Of a stretch of 64,000 nucleotides of DNA, positions 56,977-64,000 are shown piece by piece. This DNA is from Alteromonas sp. KUL42 (lineage in GTDB: Bacteria; Pseudomonadota; Gammaproteobacteria; Enterobacterales; Alteromonadaceae): assembly GCF_006538325.1 (NCBI RefSeq), contig NZ_BJKK01000001.1, positions 248,001-312,000 on the forward strand. Direction: 5' to 3'. A program made the translations under genes and the position numbers. The stretch's first letter is position 1; every line of letters starts with the position of its first letter. The notes under the pieces are model-generated. The model was not told where the DNA came from, did no database searches, and was given only the letters and a program-made list of their open reading frames with translations.

Positions 56977-57664
56977 TGAATAAAGAAATTAGACAGCGAT
57001 TAAAGTGGATTGAGCTTTACGAAGAAACTAAAAATGCGGGTCTGGTTTGCCGCAGATGTGGTATATCTAGGCCCACCCTTCGTAAATAGTTAAATCGATA
57101 TAAGGAAAATGGGCTAGATGGTCTTCAGGACGTTTCTAAGCCCCTCATACTTCACCAAACGTTCAAATGAACGCAGGTAGAGGAATGGATTCTAAGCCTG
57201 AGAAAAGAAAGGAAGCTTGGTGCACGTAGAATTCAAAATGAGCTCTTTCGCGAGCACAGTGTTCAATTATCGCTTGCTTCCATTCATAAAGTGCTGACTA
57301 GACATGACGTTAAACCAATAGTATTTCAACGGAAGAAAAAGACTTCATCCGTTACCAAAGATCTATTCCAGGTGACCGAGTGCACATGGACACATGCAAA
57401 ATCGCTTCAGGAATTTAGCAATTTACTGCTATTTATGACTGCTCTAGATATCGCGTACTATATGCGTTTAATCGGAGGTCGGCAGCAAATACCCTTATTT
57501 TTATCGATAAAGTAGTCGAGGAAATGCCATTTCCAATACAGCGAGCATAAACCGACCGTGGTACAGAATTTTTCGCAGAGAAAGTTCAGCGAAAGCTGAT
57601 GAATTATGCCATCAAATTCCGTCCTAACAAGCCTGGCTCTCCTTGCCTGAATGGCAAGGTTGTT
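56977..57664 (+). pseudogene. IS481-family transposase remnant
   Basis: Starts NKEIRQRLKWIELYEETKNAGLVCRRCGISRPTLRK, an HTH of IS481 transposases, then a TAG in place of the usual Trp (57087-57089), then LNRYKENGLDGLQDVSK. Other frames carry the DDE core in pieces: GDRVHMDTCKIASG (first Asp), TDRGTEFFAEKVQRKL (second Asp) and KFRPNKPGSPCLNGKV, after which the glutamate end is lost. Several stops and at least one frameshift show it is dead. Terminal repeats were not identified. Confidence 0.85.
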
Positions 57665-57850
57665 ACTGGAATCATAGTTCGTACTAATTTATATGCAGGC
57701 ACGATACTGTAACACCACCACAAAATGAAACAGTTCATAAGTAGAATTTTCCATTAGTTGAAATAGGAAAATTGACGATGAGAATAAATCTAAGTTCACC
57801 CAAAAGCAAAAATACTGCTAGGGTTGGAATTATCTAAGCCTTTTGAATAC

Positions 57851-57880
57851 AAAGCCTCGCACTCGCGGGGCTTTGCTTTT
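57851..57880. terminator. Hairpin downstream of the DUF2971 gene
   Basis: AAAGCCTCGC/GCGGGGCTTT with a 4-base loop and one G-U pair, five bases from the DUF2971 stop. T-rich on the plus side (GCTTTT). The 57665-57850 stretch before it holds no gene. Confidence 0.65.
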
Positions 57881-57885
57881 ATGGG

Positions 57886-58830
57886 TTAGCTGTCTATTGG
57901 TCCGAAAATCTCAATACCTGATTGCGCCACTCTTGGGAAATATGCTGATATTTCACCATCGATCTGCTCTCTACAAAGCTCATAACTGCCAATCGTTTGT
58001 CTCATTTGATAAAAGTTTATGCCACCATCTCTTTCACTCAAGGCATTTACAACAGTATGGATAATCGAATTTGGGCATCTAAGGCCAAATGTAATATCGG
58101 TCATAGCAAGTGGAGAGTCATTTAATCCAATTTTATCAAAAAGCCTCCATTCATCTTCATATGCCCAAGGTGTTGCTTTTCTTAATAATACACTTTCGTC
58201 TAGCTGATTTTGGGCTTTAGGATCTTTATCAAGTATTGCTCTGGCGATTAGACTGGTATGCAGAATTCGATTATCGCTGTAAATTACTTTGCGAAGAGTA
58301 GGCTTTGGATTTCGATCTAAATTGTACCCGATGCAGAGTCCTTGGTGTTGATCACCATAATGGCTCCAAAGCAGCGAGTTGTCGTAAGTCGAAGAGAAGC
58401 AACAAACTCCTTTACGATATTTATTCAACAGTTCTCTTTGTATTTCACATCGTAACAGCCAGTTTTGCGCTTCTTGCTTACTCATCCCTTGTTCGTCGTA
58501 ATCAGGGTTTGTAGCATAATATGCAATTCTAGTTAGTTCATCTTGTGCTGTTTTAGCGCCTAAATTAGTTGCGTAGCTTTTATTTCCGTCATTATTGATT
58601 TTTGCTGAATTCAAAGAAGTTAGTGTTTCTACTTCGACTCTATTTTTAACCAGTTCTGTTAAAATGGCGCTTAACTCTTCATCGGTTGAGTCAGACTGAA
58701 TTGTTGGTTGGCAATCCATTGGATCATTAAATGAATTTGGGTTAGCGAAATACAACTGATCCATACAAAGGCTATCAATTGTTAGGTTGCTAAAACTTCT
58801 ATATCGGTAAACTTTTTCTGGTTGTTCCAT
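57886..58830 (-). CDS. DUF2971 domain-containing protein
   Basis: A 314-residue soluble protein. Typical DUF2971 blocks: KVYRYRSFSNLTIDSL, LYFANPNSFNDPMDC, CCFSSTYDNSLLWSHYGDQHQGLCIGY, ATPWAYEDEWRLF (with the conserved EDEWR). These proteins are widespread in accessory regions and some occur in phage-defence neighbourhoods, but no activity is established. Found here between an IS481 remnant and a BlaI-type operon, so likely mobile cargo. AT-rich codon use fits. Confidence 0.85.
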   Translation of the reverse strand: MEQPEKVYRYRSFSNLTIDSLCMDQLYFANPNSFNDPMDCQPTIQSDSTDEELSAILTELVKNRVEVETLTSLNSAKINNDGNKSYATNLGAKTAQDELTRIAYYATNPDYDEQGMSKQEAQNWLLRCEIQRELLNKYRKGVCCFSSTYDNSLLWSHYGDQHQGLCIGYNLDRNPKPTLRKVIYSDNRILHTSLIARAILDKDPKAQNQLDESVLLRKATPWAYEDEWRLFDKIGLNDSPLAMTDITFGLRCPNSIIHTVVNALSERDGGINFYQMRQTIGSYELCREQIDGEISAYFPRVAQSGIEIFGPIDS

Positions 58831-59055
58831 TTCAATGTACTACGTTAACGTTATCTTAATCAGTTAATCTACACTTTGTAGAATTCACTGTTAATAATTC
58901 TGTGAAATTATCTTCTGCTGTGATCCAATAATTAAGTGGGTTAACGTTTTAATTAAGATGGTTAACGAATAACGAGAAAGGCGAGTTTACTACTCGCCCT
59001 TTTTACGCCTAGCTTTTACCGTGGTTAAAAGGTGAAACTGACACTTGCATATGTT

Positions 59056-59096
59056 GACTACGTGTGTAATCCTAAATTGGACTACGAGTGTAATCC
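59056..59096. promoter_or_regulatory. Predicted BlaI-type operators (two direct copies)
   Basis: GACTACGTGTGTAATCC (59056-59072) and GACTACGAGTGTAATCC (59080-59096) are 24 bases apart and end 11 bases before the blaI-like ATG. Each contains a TAC-n3-GTA core as in BlaI/MecI operators. Probably autoregulation. Confidence 0.72.
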
Positions 59097-59107
59097 AATT
59101 GGTAGAT

Positions 59108-59497
59108 ATGACTATTAACATAAAAGCAGATATATCGAACGCAGAATTTGAAGTACTCGATGTGCTTTGGGATGACTATCCTGCGACATCCAGTAATTTA
59201 GTAGAACGCTTAAGTGAGCGGAAAGATTGGCATCATAAAACGGTTAAAACACTGTTAAGTAGATTGGTGAAAAAACAGATTGTTAGTTATGAGCAAGATG
59301 GTCGCCAGTATCGCTATTTTCCACTCATAGCACGGGAAGAATACACTCAAAAAGAAACGAAAAGTTTTATCAATCGCCTATTTGATGGAAAAATCACTCC
59401 TTTACTAGCGGGCTTTTCTAGCCAGAATTCGCTTTCTAAGGACGAAATAAAGGAGTTGAAAGAGCTAATTAAAAAGTGGGAGCAGGATAGTGATTGA
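59108..59497 (+). CDS. BlaI/MecI/CopY-family repressor
   Basis: A 129-residue winged-helix repressor from the ATG at 59108; the frame is also open 21 codons upstream, across the operators, so the later ATG is preferred. HTH: ISNAEFEVLDVLWDDYPATSSNLVERLSERKDWHHKTVKTLLSRLVKKQIVSYEQDGRQYRYFPL, the standard BlaI fold, followed by a dimerisation tail (LSKDEIKELKELIKKWEQ). It overlaps the M56 gene by 8 bases, as blaI-blaR pairs do. In known systems the membrane peptidase inactivates the repressor after sensing a ligand. Confidence 0.92.
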   Translation: MTINIKADISNAEFEVLDVLWDDYPATSSNLVERLSERKDWHHKTVKTLLSRLVKKQIVSYEQDGRQYRYFPLIAREEYTQKETKSFINRLFDGKITPLLAGFSSQNSLSKDEIKELKELIKKWEQDSD

Positions 59498-60642
59498 ATG
59501 GATAATTGATCAACAACTTTTACTTTCTGTTTCACTCATCCTTTTGATAGCCTCTGAGCATTTTCTAACAAAAAAGATCAGTGCCAAATTAGCATATGCA
59601 CTATGGCTTCTGGTGCCTTTAATCTTAGTTGGCAATAGTATTCCTCAGCAATGGGCCACGTTACCCGCAGAGGTAATCAGTCGTTACGTTGTAAACATTA
59701 ACCCCGTGAGTAAACACTATGATATCGACTGGTTTTTCCTAGTATGGGTTAGTGGAGCATGCCTAATACTAACATTTGTTAGTATTCAGTATATTCGGCT
59801 GTATCTATCAATAAACAAAGAGGTGCGAAACGGAAATAGTGTTTGTTACTATTCTCGCTTGATCAGCTCGCCAATTGTATTTGGGTTTCTAGCTCCTAAG
59901 GTTTTACTTCCAACCAATTTTCATCAGTTATTTTCTGAACAACAACAGCAGCTAATTATTGAGCATGAAAAAAACGCATATTAGACATTGTGACCATTTG
60001 TGGAATGCAATCGCAGTTCTTTTATTAGCATTGTTTTGGTTCAACCCCTTGGCATGGTTTGCCACTCGTTCTTTTAGAGTGAATCAGGAGTTGGCATGTG
60101 ATCACCAAGTACTGAAATCTAAGTCTAAACATCAAAAAGTTTTGTACGCGAATGCGCTTTTAGGCTGTTCAGAAAGCCATTCTTTGCAGCCTTCGCTGTT
60201 CCCGACTATGGGTGAAAAAATAACTCTACTTAAAAGGCTGGACTTGCTTAAGAAACCAGTATCAACAAACAAGATTTTAGCAGGTACAGTTATATTAATT
60301 GCCGCAGCACTGGCAGTGAACACTGCGCTTGCGAAATTGCAGCGCGAACCAGCTAAAAACATCAAGATTAATGAGGTCAAATTCACTAAACGAGTGGAGC
60401 CTGAATATCCTCAATCCGCAATAGATAATCAGTTAGAGGGCTATGTAACACTTAAGTTTGACCTTGCTGAAAGTGGCAGCACAGAGAATATTGAGATTGT
60501 TCAATCTTTTCCTCAAGGAGTTTTTGATATTAGCGCTGTTGAAGCTCTGAAGCAGTGGGAGTCTAAAAATAATAAAGGTGCTGTTCGTCGTGATTTATAT
60601 GTACAGCTCGACTTTAGGTTATATAGGCGGGATACACCATAA
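59490..60642 (+). CDS. M56 (BlaR1-like) membrane peptidase with TonB C-terminal domain, with apparent frameshift
   Basis: The 5' part (59490-59984) has three TM helices and ends at LIIEHEK, and the 3' part (from about 59975) continues HIRHCDHLWNAIAVLLLALFWFNPLAWFATRSFRVNQELACDHQVL. Together they give the M56 zinc motif HEXXH (as HEKTH) if one A is removed from the A7 run at 59968-59974. The later part has another TM helix (about 60270-60330) and a TonB C-terminal domain (KFTKRVEPEYPQSAIDNQLEGYVTLKFDLAESGSTENIEI). No penicillin-binding sensor domain is present. Forms an operon with the blaI-like repressor. Confidence 0.85.
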
Positions 60643-60753
60643 ATAATGGCACTCTGCCTCCAAAGCCTTATTAGTACGAGATTTAATTACGTTGTCACGA
60701 AAGCTTATGCAGTCATAAAAAGGCCAATAACCCTATAACGAAAAGGAAATCAA

Positions 60754-61950
60754 ATGACCAAACACTTATACATATTTATATTATGTATTTTCGCATTGAC
60801 TACTGAAGCAGCCTCTTTTGCAGATAATGCAGTTGAAAGGCATCGCCCTTATTCTAAAGTTCCTCTATCTTCATCTGTATTGAAAGAAACCGTGGATATT
60901 TATGTTCAGTTGCCTTTCAAGTACGAGAGTCAGTTTATGCAAAAGGAGCGCTACCCAGTTATTTATGTGTTAGACGCTCCTGTTGGATTACCTCTAATTT
61001 CAGGCATTTTAGAGCCTCTCATTGGATACAATAATGCTCCCCAAATGATAGTCGTAGGGGTTTCCACTTCTAACAGAAATAGAGACTTAACTCCATCAAT
61101 CGATCTTAATTATGAAACTCATGGTGGCGGAGCTGATAAGTATCTGGAGTTCATCGAAAAAGAAGTGATTCCCTATATCAATGAAAACTATAGAACTGAA
61201 GACTTTCGCGTGCTTTCAGGGCATTCCTACGGGGGACTTTTCGCGACTTATGCTTTCTATAAAAAGCCCAATTTATTTCAGGCTCATTTTGCAAATAGCC
61301 CGTCTCTCTTTTGGGAGAATGGAAAGACCGTAAAGGAGCTGATTAAATTTGTAGAGCAAAATCCCAATCATAAAAACTTCCTCTATATGAATATGGGAAA
61401 TGAGGGAAACCCAGAGTCAGAATCTCCTGAGGGCGTAGAAATGTTGAAAGGTGTTCAAATGATTGAAAGCGCATTAACGTCTTTAAACGCGCCTAATTTA
61501 AGCTTTAAATTTGAATACTTTAGCAACGAACCCCATCAAACTACGCCTATATATGGTGCGATTGGAGCATTGCGAGGCTTATATCCGCAGTGGTCTATAC
61601 CTTACAAAACGTCAATTGCTGGATATGAGAGTGTCATGGATCATTTCGAACAACTTTCAATTAAGTATGGATATAAAATAGAAGCCAAAGGTTGGCAAAT
61701 CTATGATGAAGGTGTAGCTCAACTTACTTTCCTAAATAATCCATCAGAAGCAATTAAATACTTTAATCACAACATCAGCCGCGACCCTCTCTCTGATGGT
61801 TCACGAAAGAAAATTGTTGATGCTTACGTTCAGCTAGGAAAAGTAGAAAAGGCCCTTGAACACCTACGTGTTTTGATAAGTAGAGATGATCTAGAAGACA
61901 AAGAGCGTCAGACGTTGTCAGAGAAAATATCTACTTTAAAAAATAAGTAG
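60754..61950 (+). CDS. Exported esterase-D-type alpha/beta hydrolase with helical-repeat tail
   Basis: A 398-residue protein. A signal peptide (about 1-20, ending TEA) is followed by an esterase domain (about 30-285): VDIYVQLPFKYES, YPVIYVLDAP, and the nucleophile elbow FRVLSGHSYGGLFATYAF with Ser in GHSYGG. The region HQTTPIYGAI gives the catalytic His. The C-terminal 110 residues are helical with TPR-like steps (LFLNNPSEAIKYFNHNI, KIVDAYVQLGKVEKALEHLRVLI). The group includes IroE/Fes-like and acyl-ester hydrolases; substrate unknown. A good AAAAGGAAA ribosome site lies just upstream. It follows the BlaI-M56 pair and may be regulated with it. Confidence 0.85.
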   Translation: MTKHLYIFILCIFALTTEAASFADNAVERHRPYSKVPLSSSVLKETVDIYVQLPFKYESQFMQKERYPVIYVLDAPVGLPLISGILEPLIGYNNAPQMIVVGVSTSNRNRDLTPSIDLNYETHGGGADKYLEFIEKEVIPYINENYRTEDFRVLSGHSYGGLFATYAFYKKPNLFQAHFANSPSLFWENGKTVKELIKFVEQNPNHKNFLYMNMGNEGNPESESPEGVEMLKGVQMIESALTSLNAPNLSFKFEYFSNEPHQTTPIYGAIGALRGLYPQWSIPYKTSIAGYESVMDHFEQLSIKYGYKIEAKGWQIYDEGVAQLTFLNNPSEAIKYFNHNISRDPLSDGSRKKIVDAYVQLGKVEKALEHLRVLISRDDLEDKERQTLSEKISTLKNK

Positions 61951-61996
61951 TCACAGTTTTTAGCTTCAATTCGCCAAGCTTAAATGGAGGTAGAAG

Positions 61997-62355
61997 ATGA
62001 GTATATGCAAAAGTGTTCAATTGAGTGCCTGAATCGCGATATTTGTGTCATTCATCAGTGCGGCTAAAGAAGCTAAATAAGCACTTTTATAAAATGAAAT
62101 GGATCGAATAGCGGAGAGAAGCATTAGCGCTGACGGCCTCGGATACTCAATGGGAATTATCCTAGACCGTCGGTTTATTTTCAAAAAAATTTATGGGCTT
62201 GCCAATATTGAACATCAAGTTCCTCTTAGCTCTAAATCAGTGTTGCGCATGGCTTCGGTTTCGTAACAGTTCACCGCATTTGCAGTCTTGTTGTTTGTCG
62301 AGAATAAACACAGCATAGGTGAATTAGTCAACACGACCTTGAGAAAAGCTTAAAG
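61997..62355 (+). pseudogene. Serine hydrolase/beta-lactamase-family (PF00144) remnant
   Basis: A GGAGG ribosome site and ATG (61997) open a frame encoding a signal peptide (SICKSVQLSA, stop, IAIFVSFISAAKEAK) that continues in the same frame through MDRIAERSISADGLGYSMGIIL, YGLANIEHQVPLSSKSVLRMASVS, stop, QFTAFAVLLFVENKHSIGEL. The SxxK motif is destroyed: the Lys codon is TAA. Four in-frame stops (TGA and TAA) and no indels over 350 bases. The catalytic C-terminal domain is missing. Confidence 0.85.
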
Positions 62356-62629
62356 TGGAATTTATCAATTTACTCTTTTGAGGATTGCATTCATATTCTA
62401 GTATTTATTTTTCCGCAGTTAACATTTCCTGTCAGCCATAGTTCAATTTTTTCGCTTGATATTACACGATTGAACTCAAGACAAACAACGGACATTGAAG
62501 GATCTCAGCTCATGATTTCGATATGTGCTCAGGCTGTGCGAAAACTCATTTTTAACCGATACCATTGTGATTGCTCGATACCATAATTCTGGGTCTATAA
62601 AAACTTTTGAGTGAGTGTTGTCGCAACTC
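62356..62629. other. 274-base AT-rich stretch, no gene
   Basis: No open frame of note. It includes GTGCGAAAACTCA near 62546-62558, which may be an end of the adjoining IS1182-type element, but a matching partner was not found. Confidence 0.5.
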
Positions 62630-62821
62630 TTAGGTTGTCAGTGCGGATATAAGTCCACCAACGCCCATGATATCCATCATTCTTATCAAGTTGTAAGCCA
62701 AGACTTGCAGACTCACCTCTGTTTTAACGTGTTTTAGTGTCTTTGTAAGCGATTGGTGAGTCCCTGCTCATTGCTTTATCGTACCGAAGGGATGCTCGAC
62801 GGTCTGCTGCCTTAATGTCAT
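62630..62821 (-). pseudogene. IS1182-family transposase C-terminal remnant
   Basis: Minus strand: MTLRQQTVEHPFGTIKQ, stop, then AGTHQSLTKTLKHVKTEVSLQVLAYNLIRMMDIMGVGGLISALTT and TAA. The RQQTVEHPFGTIK and VKTEVSLQVLAYNLIRMM blocks are typical of the C-terminus of IS1182/IS5-type DDE transposases. The N-terminal part is missing and one stop lies inside. Confidence 0.82.
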
Positions 62822-62999
62822 TGCCTGCATTACCTACCCCATCGCGATCAAGGGGATCCTCGACCACCTCGACAAAATCGCATCGACAATTACCTTACCA
62901 CTACCATCATTGTTACCACCTCTGCGTGTGCCGCCGAGGGAGGTATCTGATGACTCCCATGTAATTCAATGTGACTTCGATTGGGGGCATAATATATAA
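62814..62999 (+). pseudogene. C-terminal remnant of a second transposase (IS91/IS66-like tail)
   Basis: Plus-strand frame NVIACITYPIAIKGILDHLDKIASTITLPLPSLLPPLRVPPREV...DWGHNI then TAA. The VIACI-xPxAI-ILDHL block before a Pro/Arg-rich tail resembles the zinc-ribbon ends of large transposases. It touches the IS1182 remnant, which runs the other way, so one element inserted into or next to the other. Its 5' part is missing. Confidence 0.45.
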
Positions 63000-63531
63000 C
63001 AGCATTTAACGAAACTCTGATAATCCCATGATTTGAGCGGTTTGGGCAAACCTGCGTCTACGTTCAATTTTCTAGTCTATTGGGCAGGTAAAAGTCGATA
63101 TTTTAATCTCTGCAAGCAGCTATATTTTAGCCAAATCACTTCGAATCAGTAATGAACCTGCACTAAGGTGGTACTGTAATTAAGTTTAGGATATATTTTT
63201 ACTTGTTCTGATACGTAAAAATTTTTTACTCATTTAATTTGTGTTCAGGATCTCAATCACCTCAAAATACCTTGATCTTGTTGGAGCGCTATCTCAAACG
63301 GGTAAAGCTGAAAATGCTAAGATTTTCTCGTGCCCGATAAAGTTTTGTCGGTAAGTTATTCTGATTTTCAGAAAAATGAATAAAATCGAATAATGTTACA
63401 ATTGGTCAGTCGTGAACCTAGAAATTATCCTCGGTCACTTTACCAGATTAAAATGGACATGAAAGACAAACTGGTGGTTTACATTATCTAAAAACAGATA
63501 TAGAAAATAAGAGAAATGAGCTTAAAGTTTT
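63000..63531. other. 532-base intergenic stretch, no gene seen
   Basis: AT-rich with frequent stops in all frames. No terminator, operator or RNA was recognised. Confidence 0.5.
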
Positions 63532-64000
63532 ATGAACAAACCCAACTTTTTTCTGATTGGAGCCAGTAAGTCCGGCACTACATCGCTTTATCATTACCTA
63601 AAGCAACACCCTGATATATTTATGTGCTCGGAAAAACGAGCCTTCATTTTTTCTCTTTCCCAATGGTACTCCCCCTCTGGTTTTTCCTGACGGACTTATG
63701 AGCACACTATTTCGTTATAGTGTTAAAAATGTTCCAAGAGTATTTCCGACATTCAATGAATACGTGGATTTGTTTAAGGATGCGAGTAAACAAAAGATTA
63801 TTGGAGAGGCCTCTCCCGATTATCTAGTTTATCCAGATGCGCCGAAGGCCATCTTTGAATTTGACTCTAACGCAAAACTGGTAGTAATTTTAAGAAATCC
63901 CTTTGATGCAGCCTATTCTGAATTTTTGATGAACGAGCGTGATGGTGAATTTGTGAAGGGGACGACTTTTATGGATGTGTTGAAGGTTGAAGATTATACA
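63532..64000 (+). CDS. Sulfotransferase (PAPS-dependent), frameshifted and cut by the window end
   Basis: Transfers sulfate from PAPS. NKPNFFLIGASKSGTTSLYHYLKQHP is the 5'-phosphosulfate-binding loop (SKSGTTS), and the later VVILRNPFDAAYSEFLMNERDGEF is the 3'-phosphate-binding segment. The two lie in different frames: the first from ATG 63532 ends at a TGA near 63690, and the second runs on from GAGCCTTCA (EPSFFLFPNG). If the C after GAAAAA at about 63637 is removed, the frames join as SEKEPSFF, the family motif. It is open to the right edge. Confidence 0.85.

Noticed and set aside
57291..57515. Independent 74-residue ORF at 57291
   Set aside because: It is part of the IS481 remnant: it opens with the transposase frame and then drifts out of it.
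1..64000. CRISPR array, tRNA or rRNA genes
   Set aside because: No array of spaced direct repeats and no cloverleaf or rRNA motif was noticed on either strand.

Overview
The window looks like chromosomal DNA of a marine gammaproteobacterium of the Alteromonas/Alteromonadaceae type. The reasons are the gammaproteobacterial gene orders serA-rpiA and ygfB-pepP-ubiH-ubiI with a linked 6S RNA, paired DUF481 outer-membrane proteins, a LacI-type NagR/TonB-receptor chitin-sugar cluster with a flavin halogenase, and moderate GC content. The species assignment is inference; the gene order is seen directly.

Layout. 1-4.6 kb: end of an RND efflux pump, then SIMPL, DUF1289, HDOD and two DUF481 proteins. 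4.7-8.1 kb: serA and rpiA (minus), with two tandem MetJ-type boxes upstream of serA, and a multi-pass membrane protein. 8.3-12.8 kb (minus): 6S RNA, ribokinase, nucleoside hydrolase, a GAF hybrid histidine kinase and 5-formyl-THF cyclo-ligase. 13.4-22.1 kb (plus): ygfB, pepP, ubiH, a ubiI-type gene, an M28 peptidase, a DMT permease and an exported M24 peptidase. 22.2-27.6 kb: two LysR regulators, an SDR, a periplasmic solute-binding protein and adenine deaminase.

27.9-40.6 kb is a complete GlcNAc/chitin-oligosaccharide utilisation locus: flavin halogenase and nagR (minus), then a TonB receptor, lipoprotein GH20 hexosaminidase, nagK, nagB-II, nagA and nagP (plus). Perfect copies of the palindrome ATGACAGCGTTGTCAT lie before the receptor (two) and before nagK (one). 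In the proposed flow, oligosaccharide crosses the outer membrane, is cut to GlcNAc, enters through NagP, is phosphorylated, deacetylated and deaminated to fructose-6-phosphate. 40.8-46.2 kb holds a calcium-type repeat protein, a CHASE-PAS hybrid kinase followed by an exported nucleosidase, and a coiled-coil protein. 46.6-51.1 kb is the glycine cleavage operon gcvT-gcvH-gcvP.

From about 51.1 kb onward the DNA is accessory. It starts with a composite repeat and a broken hypothetical gene. Next comes an unrecognised, translationally coupled three-gene cassette (HEXXH peptidase fused to a phage P5-like domain, a large lipoprotein, and a membrane protein). After that come an IS481 remnant, a DUF2971 gene, a BlaI/M56-TonB regulatory pair, an esterase, a decayed serine hydrolase, two more transposase remnants and a sulfotransferase cut by the window end.

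Five genes (nagK, the nucleosidase, the 51.3-52.3 kb gene, the M56 gene and the sulfotransferase) are each split by an apparent single-base frameshift, mostly at short homopolymers; a sixth is suspected at the end of the cassette. Either the source assembly carries indel errors or these genes are really broken. The strongest candidate for something undescribed is the 52.46-56.8 kb cassette.
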